Below are positions 24,971 to 31,312 of a stretch of 64,000 bases of DNA, piece by piece. Both the position numbers and the translations under genes were made by a program. The stretch comes from Lentisalinibacter sp035655155 (GTDB lineage: Bacteria; Pseudomonadota; Gammaproteobacteria; Steroidobacterales; Woeseiaceae). The notes below the pieces were generated by a model. The model searched no databases. It was not told the origin of the DNA and saw only the letters and a list, made by a program, of their open reading frames with translations. Where the stretch lies: positions 1-64,000 of the forward strand of contig DASRVH010000005.1 of NCBI GenBank assembly GCA_035655155.1. The letters run 5' to 3'. Position 1 is the stretch's first letter; each line of letters opens with the position of its first letter.

Positions 24971-25480
24971 ATGAGCGAATATTCCGATCCGGCAGGACGC
25001 CGGAAATTCCTGAAGCTGGTTGGCGGCACGGTTGTGCTGGTGCCCCTTGCGGGGCTGGCGGCATGCTCGGGCGGCGGCGACTCCGCTCCTGCAGGCGGCG
25101 CGCAACCCTCGCCCGACGAGGGTTCCGGCAGCGGGACCGACATGGCCAAGGATACGGCCAACGATGCGGGCATGAGTCAGAAGTCGGCCCAGGAGTCGGC
25201 CCAGAAGTCGGCCGAGAGCCAGGCCGGCGAGGCGGCGGCAGGCGGAGACGGTCGGCCGAAGCTCTCTGTGGACGACCCGCAGGCGAAAGCGCTCGGCTAC
25301 GTGCACGACGCCACCAACGTCGACCAGAGCAAGTACGCCCGCTATCAGCCCGGCCAGGCCTGCAGCAATTGTCAGCTGTTCCAGGCCCAGGGCGACGAGG
25401 AGTGGGCCGGCTGCTCCATCTTCCCGGGCAAGCTGGTGAATGCTGCCGGCTGGTGCAGCGCCTACGCGCCGAAGGCCTGA
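24971..25480 (+). CDS. High-potential iron-sulfur protein (HiPIP) with Tat signal and lipobox
   Basis: A 169-residue exported electron carrier. The four [4Fe-4S] cysteines fit the HiPIP spacing: C131 and C134 (CSNC), C148 (GCSIFPGKLV) and C162 (GWCSAY). The N-terminus is a twin-arginine signal (GRRKFLKLVGG) but also ends in LAAC (Cys32), a lipobox, so the protein may be a Tat-exported lipoprotein. Between Cys32 and the HiPIP domain is a low-complexity Ser/Ala/Gln/Lys linker of about 60 residues (QKSAQESAQKSAE), much longer than in classic HiPIPs. HiPIPs carry electrons from cytochrome complexes to oxidases or reaction centres. A terminator follows. Confidence 0.92.
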   Translation: MSEYSDPAGRRKFLKLVGGTVVLVPLAGLAACSGGGDSAPAGGAQPSPDEGSGSGTDMAKDTANDAGMSQKSAQESAQKSAESQAGEAAAGGDGRPKLSVDDPQAKALGYVHDATNVDQSKYARYQPGQACSNCQLFQAQGDEEWAGCSIFPGKLVNAAGWCSAYAPKA

Positions 25481-25507
25481 GGCACGCTGCTGCCCGACGC
25501 CTGAACG

Positions 25508-25533
25508 ACGGCCGCCTCCGGGCGGCCGTTTTT
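25508..25533 (+). terminator. Rho-independent terminator after the HiPIP gene
   Basis: A 9-bp stem (ACGGCCGCC at 25508-25516, GGCGGCCGT at 25521-25529) with a TCCG loop runs into five T. Confidence 0.85.
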
Positions 25534-25559
25534 CGTTCCGCCGGCGATCCGGTTCCGCG

Positions 25560-26012
25560 TCAGTCCAGCGGAATCGCGGTCGTGAACTTGAACTCCTCCA
25601 TCGAGAAACTGGAGCTGACGTCCGAGAAGTCGACCATCTCGATCATCTGCTTGTACACGGCATCGAAGCCGTTGATGTCGCCCACCAGCACCCGCAGCAG
25701 ATAGTCGGTATCGCCGCTGAGCCGGTGCACCTCCACGATCTGCGGGATGCCCTGGACCATTTCGCGGAAGCGTTCGGTCCACGCGGCGTTGTGCTGATTG
25801 GTGCGCACGGCGACGAATACGGTGATGGGCACGTCGAGCTTGTGCCTGTCGAGCAGGGCGACCCGCTTGCGGATGACGCCTTTCTCTTCCAGCTGCTGGA
25901 TACGCCTCCAGCAGGGCGTGCGCGACAGTCCTACCTGCTCCGCGATCTCGGCCACCGGCAGCGAAGCATCTTCCTGCAGCAGCGCGAGGATCTGCTTGTC
26001 TTTCTTGTCCAC
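25560..26012 (-). CDS. Lrp/AsnC-family transcriptional regulator
   Basis: About 150 residues: N-terminal helix-turn-helix (ILALLQEDASLPVAEIAEQVGLSRTPCWRRIQQLEEKGVIRKRVALLD) and a C-terminal RAM ligand-binding domain (IPQIVEVHRLSGDTDYLLRVLVGDINGFDAVYKQMI). The GTG at 26012 (DKKDKQ) gives the normal family length and has GGGGGA 8 bases ahead; an ATG at 26039 would add nine residues. It is divergent from the cysteine-dioxygenase-like gene, with a palindrome between them, so regulation of that gene by an amino acid such as cysteine is plausible. Confidence 0.92.
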   Translation of the reverse strand: MDKKDKQILALLQEDASLPVAEIAEQVGLSRTPCWRRIQQLEEKGVIRKRVALLDRHKLDVPITVFVAVRTNQHNAAWTERFREMVQGIPQIVEVHRLSGDTDYLLRVLVGDINGFDAVYKQMIEMVDFSDVSSSFSMEEFKFTTAIPLD

Positions 26013-26040
26013 GGAACGTAATCCCCCAAATCCGATCATC

Positions 26041-26059
26041 GTTAGGCAAATAACCTAAC
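26041..26059. promoter_or_regulatory. GTTAGG-N7-CCTAAC inverted repeat, likely Lrp-type operator
   Basis: Perfect 6-bp arms around an AT-rich 7-base centre, placed 28 bases upstream of the Lrp GTG and about 94 bases upstream of the divergent dioxygenase gene. The position fits dual control of both genes. Confidence 0.55.
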
Positions 26060-26152
26060 ACGTTTCACATTACTGGCAAATTTTGCACCCATTGGCCCCC
26101 ATCCTGCTGCTACCGTTTCTTACACGTAAACGCGGGAGCAGGGAGAGAGTCC

Positions 26153-26722
26153 ATGGCAGTTTCAGCGGACAGGATGCGTCAACGGCGCCCGGGTGCCGAA
26201 CGGCCGGTCTCCACGGCTGCAGACGCCATCGATTTCGACGAATACATCCGTCGTGTGAGCGCATTGTGCGAGGCCTGCAATGATGACCGCCTGGCGAGCC
26301 GGGTCGGTCGCGAACTGCGTCGGCTGATGGCCGCGGCTGACTGGCTGCCGGCCGAATGCCGCGCGGCGGGCGCGGACACTTATCGCCGTCACGTGCTCTA
26401 TGCCGATCCGCGCGGACGCTTCACCGTCCTGTCCGTCGTGTGGCGGCCCGGCCAGGGCACGCCGGTGCACGGCCACACGGCGTGGGGTGCCGTGGGCGTC
26501 TACGCCGGCACGCCGAGCGTCGCCAACTACCGCCTGGTGTGCGACGGCGCGGCCGAACTCGCCTGCGAGGCAGTCTGCGCGCCGGGCGACGTTACCTTGG
26601 TACAGCCGGGCATCGATTATCCCCACCGGGTCTGCAACGCGAGCGACGACGTCGCGATCACCGTCCACACCTACGGCCGCGACCTGACCGAAGACCCGGC
26701 GAGCATCAACATCCCGTTGTAG
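26153..26722 (+). CDS. Cysteine dioxygenase-like cupin enzyme
   Basis: A 189-residue cupin protein. The metal ligands would be H106 and H108 in GTPVHGHTAWGAVGVYAG and H158 in YPHRVCN, followed by ITVHTYG, which is the pattern of type I cysteine dioxygenases and related thiol dioxygenases; the first motif has HGH where classic enzymes have HDH. The family oxidises cysteine or 3-mercaptopropionate to the sulfinate with Fe(II) and O2. GGGAGAGAGTCC precedes the ATG. Divergence from an Lrp-type regulator supports a role in amino-acid-controlled sulfur metabolism. The thiol substrate is not certain. Confidence 0.8.
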   Translation: MAVSADRMRQRRPGAERPVSTAADAIDFDEYIRRVSALCEACNDDRLASRVGRELRRLMAAADWLPAECRAAGADTYRRHVLYADPRGRFTVLSVVWRPGQGTPVHGHTAWGAVGVYAGTPSVANYRLVCDGAAELACEAVCAPGDVTLVQPGIDYPHRVCNASDDVAITVHTYGRDLTEDPASINIPL

Positions 26723-26745
26723 GACGGCCTTCAGGCCCGACCCGG

Positions 26746-27114
26746 TCAATCCTCCGCGTCAGGATCAGGCGCCCGCTCGAACGTGCGGAAATAACAGCGC
26801 TCGTCCCGCGTGAGAATCGAGCTGAACTTGTCCAGATCGCCGGTGGAGTCGGTTGCGAAGGCGATGGTGTTTGCGAAGGGCAGGCTGGTGCACGGGCTGA
26901 AGAAGGTTGCCCGGTACCACAGGCCGCGGCGTCCCTCGATCAGTATGGCTCTGCCGTTGTCGACGGAGCGCCAGTCACGGATACCGCCCAGATCGGCGAA
27001 CCGCAGCACGGCGCTCGGACCGTCGGGCGGCTCGTTTGGCGAAGTCTGGGTGGCGCAGCCGGCCAGCAGAGCGGCGGCCGCCATCGGCAAGATCATCCTG
27101 GCTGTCCTTTTCAT
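26746..27114 (-). CDS. Small lipoprotein (DUF6491-like)
   Basis: A 122-residue protein with a lipoprotein signal (MILPMAAAALLAGCATQ, lipobox LAGC) and a compact mature domain containing GGIRDWRSVDNGRAILIEGRRGLWYRATFFSPC and a second Cys in RCYFRTFE. The ATG at 27114 has GGAGGATCG ahead, which decides it over a longer in-frame start. DUF6491 lipoproteins are found in Xanthomonadales-like gammaproteobacteria with unknown function. It converges on the dioxygenase gene with a 23-base gap. Confidence 0.72.
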   Translation of the reverse strand: MKRTARMILPMAAAALLAGCATQTSPNEPPDGPSAVLRFADLGGIRDWRSVDNGRAILIEGRRGLWYRATFFSPCTSLPFANTIAFATDSTGDLDKFSSILTRDERCYFRTFERAPDPDAED

Positions 27115-27204
27115 CGATCCTCCTTGCCGCGGCGAATGAATGCCGCGTCTGTCACAGGACATGCGTGTCGCCGGCGGCCGATTCAAGGGCCGGCCTTTGC
27201 ACGA

Positions 27205-27232
27205 CCGGCCGAATCTGACACAGTTCGGCCGG
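27205..27232. promoter_or_regulatory. 9-bp-stem inverted repeat between divergent genes
   Basis: CCGGCCGAA and TTCGGCCGG flank a 10-base AC-rich loop. The repeat sits midway between the lipoprotein start (27114) and the LOG-family start (27321) with no T-run either side, so an operator is more likely than a terminator. Just downstream (27236-27272) a 12-base stretch, ATTGCCTGGACC-like, is repeated about 2.5 times. Confidence 0.35.
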
Positions 27233-27320
27233 CAATTGCCTGGACCATTGCCTGGACCCTTGCCTCGACGGCCGCATAGCCGATCGCAGGCAAGTCCGCA
27301 TCCACCGGGAGCAACAACTG

Positions 27321-27911
27321 ATGGCGCGTATGGAATCGATCTGCGTATTCGCGGGATCCAGCAGCGGTGTCCGTCCGGCTTACGCGCGCGCCGCCGAAGA
27401 ACTCGGCACGGCCATCGCGGAGCGGGGCTGGCGGGTGGTGTACGGCGGCGGACGGGTGGGGCTGATGGGCGTACTCGCCGATGCGGCGCTGGCCGCCGGC
27501 GGCGAGGTCATCGGCGTCATCCCCGAGGCGCTGCTGCGCAAGGAGGTGGGCCACCAGGGACTGACCGACCTGCGCGTCGTGCAGACCATGCATCAGCGCA
27601 AGGCGCTGATGTCGGAACTCTCGGACGGGGTGCTGGCCCTGCCCGGCGGCCTCGGCACCCTGGAAGAGCTGTTCGAGATACTCACCTGGGCCCAACTCGG
27701 CATTCACGCCCGGCCCTGCGGCGTGCTGAACGCCGGCGGCTACTATGACGATCTGCTCCGGTTCCTCGACCAGACCGTCAGCGAGGGTTTCGTTCGGGGG
27801 GAGCATCGGGACATGATTCTCGCCGCCGGCGATGCGGCTGCGCTGCTGGATCTCATGGTCGGTTACACGCCGCGCTACACGGCCAAGTGGATGGACCGGG
27901 ACGAGACCTGA
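27321..27911 (+). CDS. LOG family protein (nucleotide 5'-monophosphate phosphoribohydrolase)
   Basis: A 196-residue Rossmann-like protein with the family marks: ICVFAGSSSG near the start, YGGGRVGLMGVLADAAL, the active-site motif ALPGGLGTLEELFEILTWAQLG, and RKALMSELSDG. LOG enzymes release ribose 5-phosphate from nucleotide monophosphates, including cytokinin precursors in plants and some bacteria; in most bacteria the physiological role is unclear. It is probably monocistronic or shares a transcript with the threonine aldolase about 115 bases on. Confidence 0.92.
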   Translation: MARMESICVFAGSSSGVRPAYARAAEELGTAIAERGWRVVYGGGRVGLMGVLADAALAAGGEVIGVIPEALLRKEVGHQGLTDLRVVQTMHQRKALMSELSDGVLALPGGLGTLEELFEILTWAQLGIHARPCGVLNAGGYYDDLLRFLDQTVSEGFVRGEHRDMILAAGDAAALLDLMVGYTPRYTAKWMDRDET

Positions 27912-28025
27912 GGGCCGCGAAGACGCCCGAGCGGCGTCGAACATTCCCTCCCGCGGCTGTAGCATTGGCGCTCCGGGAGCGCGGCTCGCGCGCCCATCGG
28001 TCGGAATGAAGGAGCAGTGCAGGCC

Positions 28026-29090
28026 ATGCCGGGCAATTTCCGCAGCGACAACGAGTATCCCGTGGCACCCGAGATCATGGCGGCCCTGGCCGAAGTGAAC
28101 GACGGCCCCGCCCACGCCTACGGTGCAGACGCCGCCACCGCGCGCCTGCGCCAGCGCTTCCGCGAGCTGTTCGAGCGGGACGTCGAGATCTACCCGCTGG
28201 CCTCGGGCACGGCCGCCAACTCGCTTGCCGTGGCCCAGACCTGCGGCTCCGTCGGTGCGGTGGTCTGCCACCGGGATGCGCACCTGAATACGGACGAGTG
28301 CGCTGCGCCCGAGTTCTTCAGCGGCGGGGCCAAGCTGCTGGCGCTGGACGGCGCGGACGGCAAGCTGGTGCCGGCAGCGGTGGAGCAGACCGTAGCCGCG
28401 TCTCTCGCCATGGGCGAACACGCCAGCCGCCCCCGGCTGCTGAGCCTGACCCAGGCGACGGAACTGGGCACCGTCTATACGCCAGACGAGGTCGCTGCAC
28501 TCGCCGCGGCCGCTCACCGCGACGGCTTGCGCGTGCACATGGACGGCGCGCGGCTGGCGAACGCGCTGGTCACCCTCGATTGCTCGCCGGCGGACATCAC
28601 CTGGCGCGCCGGGGTCGATCTGGTCTCGTTCGGCGCGACCAAGAACGGTGCGATGCTGGCCGAGGCGCTGGTCGTATTCGATCCGGCAGACACGGTGGAG
28701 TTGCCGCGGCGCCGCAAGCAGGCGGGCCATCTGCTGAGCAAGATGCGCTACGTCTCGGCGCAGCTCGAGGCCTATCTCGCCGAGGGTCTCTGGCTGCGCC
28801 TGGCCGCAGCCGCCAACCGCCGTGCACGAACGCTCGCCGACGGCCTGGCCGCCTGCCCGGGCACCGAGCTGCTGCATCCCGTGCAGTCCAACGAGATCTT
28901 CATGCGCCTTCCCGATTCGCTCGCAGACGGCCTGCATGCCCGCGGCTTCGAGTTCCACCCGTGGCCCCACACCGGCCCCGGCGTATACCGGCTGGTCACC
29001 TCGTTCGCAACGCCGGACGAGGCGGTGGACGGCTGCCTCGCCGCGGCCCGTGAACTCACCGGCGCGGGAGCCGCGATCGCGGAGGCATGA
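28026..29090 (+). CDS. Low-specificity L-threonine aldolase-like PLP enzyme
   Basis: A protein of about 354 residues of the beta-eliminating lyase/threonine aldolase family: NFRSDNEYPVAPEIMAAL at the start, PLASGTAANSLAVAQ (phosphate loop), CHRDAHLNTDE, LRVHMDGARLANAL with the PLP Asp, and the Schiff-base Lys in DLVSFGATKNGAM. It splits threonine or related beta-hydroxy amino acids to glycine plus an aldehyde. ATG at 28026 has AAGGAG at a usable distance; a GTG at 28017 lies too close to it. The downstream membrane-protein gene overlaps its stop (ATGA). Confidence 0.9.
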   Translation: MPGNFRSDNEYPVAPEIMAALAEVNDGPAHAYGADAATARLRQRFRELFERDVEIYPLASGTAANSLAVAQTCGSVGAVVCHRDAHLNTDECAAPEFFSGGAKLLALDGADGKLVPAAVEQTVAASLAMGEHASRPRLLSLTQATELGTVYTPDEVAALAAAAHRDGLRVHMDGARLANALVTLDCSPADITWRAGVDLVSFGATKNGAMLAEALVVFDPADTVELPRRRKQAGHLLSKMRYVSAQLEAYLAEGLWLRLAAAANRRARTLADGLAACPGTELLHPVQSNEIFMRLPDSLADGLHARGFEFHPWPHTGPGVYRLVTSFATPDEAVDGCLAAARELTGAGAAIAEA

Positions 29091-29701
29091 TCCCGCTCTG
29101 GCTGAAGATCGCCTATACGGCGGTCGCCGCGGTCATCCTGCCGATCTACTGGCGGCAGCATGGTCCGAAGAATTTTCTCTGGTTCTCCGACATCGCGCTG
29201 ATCGCGCTGGTGCCGGCACTGTGGCTGGAGAGCGCGCTACTGTTCAGCATGATGGCGGTCGGGGTGCTGTTGCCCGAGGCCGTGTGGGTCATCAGCTACC
29301 TGGGCGGACTCATCTTCCGGCGGCCGGTTACCGGCCTCGCCGGCTACATGTTCGACCCGGCTCTGCCCCGCTGGCTGCGCGGGCTGTCGCTGTTCCACCT
29401 GCTCCTGCCGCCGCTGCTGCTCTGGGGCGTCTGGCGGCTCGGATATGACAGCAGGGCGCTGGCGCTGCAGACCCTCCTGGCCTGGGCGGTGCTGCCGGTC
29501 ACCTGGCTGATTACGGACCCCGCGGAGAACATCAACCGGGTGTTCGGGCCGGGCGAGCGTCCCCAGCGTCGGATCGACGGCCGGCTCTACCTCGCCCTCG
29601 TGATGCTGTTCTTCCCGCTCTGCGTCTATCTGCCCACCCACGGGCTGCTGGCCTGGCTGTTCACGGCGAAAGAGGGCGGAGGCAATCTTCCGCTCTTTTA
29701 G
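29087..29701 (+). CDS. Polytopic membrane protein, unknown function
   Basis: A 204-residue protein with five or six hydrophobic segments, beginning IPLWLKIAYTAVAAVILPIYW and including FLWFSDIALIALVPALWLES and LQTLLAWAVLPVTWLITDP. It starts within the aldolase stop codon (ATGA overlap), so the two are translationally coupled. The sequence is reminiscent of uncharacterised integral membrane proteins with conserved NFLWFSD and DPAENIN motifs, but I do not recognise a named family. Confidence 0.82.
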   Translation: MIPLWLKIAYTAVAAVILPIYWRQHGPKNFLWFSDIALIALVPALWLESALLFSMMAVGVLLPEAVWVISYLGGLIFRRPVTGLAGYMFDPALPRWLRGLSLFHLLLPPLLLWGVWRLGYDSRALALQTLLAWAVLPVTWLITDPAENINRVFGPGERPQRRIDGRLYLALVMLFFPLCVYLPTHGLLAWLFTAKEGGGNLPLF

Positions 29702-29710
29702 CAACCTGTG

Positions 29711-29727
29711 GAAAAGACCTCGTGAGG
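29711..29727 (+). repeat. 17-nt direct repeat, copy 1
   Basis: GAAAAGACCTCGTGAGG recurs with one mismatch (A to T at base 7) at 30105-30121. Copy 1 lies just after the membrane-protein stop codon, copy 2 inside the structured RNA region, 394 bases apart in the same orientation. Confidence 0.75.
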
Positions 29728-29781
29728 CCGTCGATTATTGCCTGCAACCTTCGGATTAATAATGGCTTTTCTATTTCCACC

Positions 29782-29800
29782 GGTTATCCACAGAATAACC
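29782..29800. promoter_or_regulatory. Palindrome containing a perfect DnaA box
   Basis: GGTTAT (29782-29787) and ATAACC (29795-29800) are perfect inverted arms; the left arm and centre contain TTATCCACA (29784-29792), the consensus DnaA box. A second DnaA-like box, TTTTCCACA on the minus strand (29707-29715), lies 70 bases away in the same AT-rich stretch. Two boxes alone do not make an origin; titration or regulation is possible. Confidence 0.4.
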
Positions 29801-30104
29801 ACACGACAGGCACAGGATATTCTGCTGACAGGGCGGACCGGCAGGCGTAGTGTGAACCCCACGGTAAGGGATCGCGATCCTGAAACCGGGCCCCGATTGG
29901 CAGGGGCAGGACCACCCGCCAAAGTGGTCAAGGGCAGCGGAAGCTGACCAAGTCGCAACGCCGAGAGGCCGCGCGTTGAGGAAGCCGGAGCGAGAGCATC
30001 TGGCGACCATTGGAGAGCGGAAACTGCCTGTACTCGTGACTCGCATGACCGGCATGCAGTTCGCGGGGGACGTAGCCAGGCGTCTTTAAACAAACATCGG
30101 GGAC

Positions 30105-30121
30105 GAAAAGTCCTCGTGAGG
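30105..30121 (+). repeat. 17-nt direct repeat, copy 2
   Basis: GAAAAGTCCTCGTGAGG, matching 29711-29727 at 16 of 17 bases. In this copy the first bases form the loop and right side of a hairpin (GGGGAC-GAAAA-GTCCTC), while CCTCGT can alternatively pair with ACGAGG at 30130-30135. Confidence 0.75.
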
Positions 30122-30248
30122 AGCCTGAGACGAGGTTCCGCAAGGTGCAAGCCGAGCGGACGAGCCACAGGCCGGAGTCAGGCAGGTCCGAGGGGGTGGC
30201 GCAAGCTGCCGGATCGATCGAATCGGACGCCGCGCTGGCTCAAAAAAC

Positions 30249-30286
30249 GAGGGGATGACGCGACGGCGTCATCCCCTCACTTTTTT
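30249..30286. terminator. Strong bidirectional Rho-independent terminator
   Basis: A perfect 12-bp stem (GAGGGGATGACG at 30249-30260, CGTCATCCCCTC at 30267-30278) with a 6-base loop is followed by TTTTTT on the plus strand and preceded by AAAAAA (30242-30247), which gives a T-run on the minus strand. It can end the candidate RNA from the left and the sigma operon (stop at 30332) from the right. Confidence 0.92.
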
Positions 30287-30331
30287 GCGGCGGGCGTTAT
30301 CGCGCCGCCCCCTTTCCTGGAAAGCCCGTCC

Positions 30332-30751
30332 TCAGAAGGCCCGTCGCAGCTCTTCCTCCAGCCGGCGCAGATCGGCCTCGAGGCGCTCCTGTTCCTCCGT
30401 GAGCGGCTGCGTGGCGCGCTGCTCCAGCTCCAGCAGCACGAAATCCGCCTGCAGCGCGGTCGGCAGTGTCCCGGGCAGCGAGGTCTGCGTCTGTGCCGTG
30501 GGCGTTGCGGGCCAGGATTCCGGCGCGGGCGCCTCGGGACGAAGCGCCAGGACTCCCGCCACCGCGACGGCGGCCGCCAGTGCGGCGCCGCCGAGCAGGC
30601 GCGGTGGCGGCACCAGCGCCGGGCGCCGCCGGCGCGGCGCAGCGGGCTCCGCGGCCTGCAGCGATGCCTGCACGCGTGCCCTCAGCTCCGGGGTGGTCTC
30701 TGCGCGAATCTTCGCCGCATCGCGGCGCAGACGCTCTTCCAGTTCCGTCAT
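30332..30751 (-). CDS. Probable membrane anti-sigma factor (second sigma operon)
   Basis: A 139-residue protein: a charged N-terminal domain (TELEERLRRDAAKIRAETTPELRARVQASL), one membrane helix (LLGGAALAAAVAVAGVLAL, about residues 53-71) and a glutamate/arginine-rich coiled-coil-like C-terminus (LTEEQERLEADLRRLEEELRRAF). Its ATG overlaps the sigma factor stop (ATGA), the standard arrangement for a cognate anti-sigma factor. No zinc motif is seen. The coiled-coil end would lie in the periplasm and could sense a partner. Confidence 0.72.
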   Translation of the reverse strand: MTELEERLRRDAAKIRAETTPELRARVQASLQAAEPAAPRRRRPALVPPPRLLGGAALAAAVAVAGVLALRPEAPAPESWPATPTAQTQTSLPGTLPTALQADFVLLELEQRATQPLTEEQERLEADLRRLEEELRRAF

Positions 30752-31278
30752 TCCCCGTCCTCCGTCTCGAGTTCCCGGGCCAGCCGCCGGCGGGCCCGGA
30801 ACAGGTTCACCTTGACCCACGATACGCTTCGTTCCATCGCGCGCGCCACGTCGCGGACCGCCATGTCCTCGGCGTAATGGAGCCACAGCGCGGTATAGCC
30901 GTCCGGCGTGAGCCGTTGCCGGGCAGTCAGCCAGATGTTGCGCCGCCCGTCGTCCGCGATGCAGTCGGCCAGCGGATCGGCCGCCGGATCGGCCGGTTCC
31001 GCGGCCAGCGGTTCCCAGGCCGCCGGCCGGGCCGCCGCATGCCGCAGGGCGATGCGATACAGCCAGGTGCTGAAGCGCCAGCGTGGATCGTAGCTCGCGA
31101 GGTAGCGCCAGGCGCCGACGAAGGTGTCCTGCAGCGCGTCTTCCGCGTCGCAGACCCGGGCACAGCGCACGCACAGGAAACGATACAGGCCGTCCTGGTA
31201 GCGCTCGACGAGCACGGCGAAGGCGGCGTGGGAGCCGGCCTTCGCCGCCGCGATGAGTTCGTCTTCGCTGCTCGTCAT
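30748..31278 (-). CDS. ECF-type RNA polymerase sigma factor
   Basis: A 176-residue sigma factor: region 2 is FAVLVERYQDGLYRFLCVRCARVCDAEDALQDTFVGAWRYLASYD with the WRFSTWLYRIALRHA extension, and region 4 is LTPDGYTALWLHYAEDMAVRDVARAMERSVSWVKVNLFRARRRLAREL. The Cys pair in region 2 (CVRCARVC) is unusual and might bind metal or respond to redox. It follows the 293-residue exported protein by 34 bases and is coupled to the downstream anti-sigma gene, forming a three-gene unit. Confidence 0.9.
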   Translation of the reverse strand: MTSSEDELIAAAKAGSHAAFAVLVERYQDGLYRFLCVRCARVCDAEDALQDTFVGAWRYLASYDPRWRFSTWLYRIALRHAAARPAAWEPLAAEPADPAADPLADCIADDGRRNIWLTARQRLTPDGYTALWLHYAEDMAVRDVARAMERSVSWVKVNLFRARRRLARELETEDGE

Positions 31279-31312
31279 GGGTGGTCCGGCGCGCCGGTCG
31301 CCGGAGCCCGCC

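Larger units (their letters stand above)
29850..30286 (+). ncRNA. Candidate large structured noncoding RNA, class unassigned
   Basis: About 440 bases with no credible reading frame but dense local folding: GGATCGCGATCC (29869-29880) nested in CGGT/ACCG; GCCCC/GGGGC; GACCAC/GTGGTC (29910-29929); CAGC-GGAA-GCTG (29935-29946); CAAC...GCC-GAGA-GGC...GTTG (29956-29978); a long AACTGC/GCAGTT helix with GCG/CGC beneath it (30017-30064); GGGGAC-GAAAA-GTCCTC (30099-30115); GGAC/GTCC (30158-30189); GC-GCAA-GC near 30199-30206. Several loops are GNRA-like, typical of folded ribozymes and large RNAs. The strand is set by the terminator at its 3' end. The 5' end is a guess, placed at GTGTG. It does not match RNase P, tmRNA or SRP RNA conserved cores. 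An ORF-less group II intron remnant (5' GTGYG) or a HEARO/omega-RNA-like element without nuclease gene are possible, unproven. Confidence 0.6.

Noticed and set aside
26153..26722. EctC candidate (cupin protein)
   Set aside because: Although a cupin, it is 189 residues with thiol-dioxygenase motifs and lacks the EctC sequence pattern, so it does not supply the missing ectoine synthase.
29701..29830. Replication origin (oriC)
   Set aside because: Only two DnaA-like boxes, no dnaA, dnaN, gidA or similar gene, and no repeated AT-rich 13-mers; insufficient for an origin.
29850..30286. RNase P RNA, tmRNA or SRP RNA
   Set aside because: The conserved RNase P GAGGAAAGTCC and ACAGAA elements, the tmRNA ends and the SRP GGAAGCAGC core are not present.
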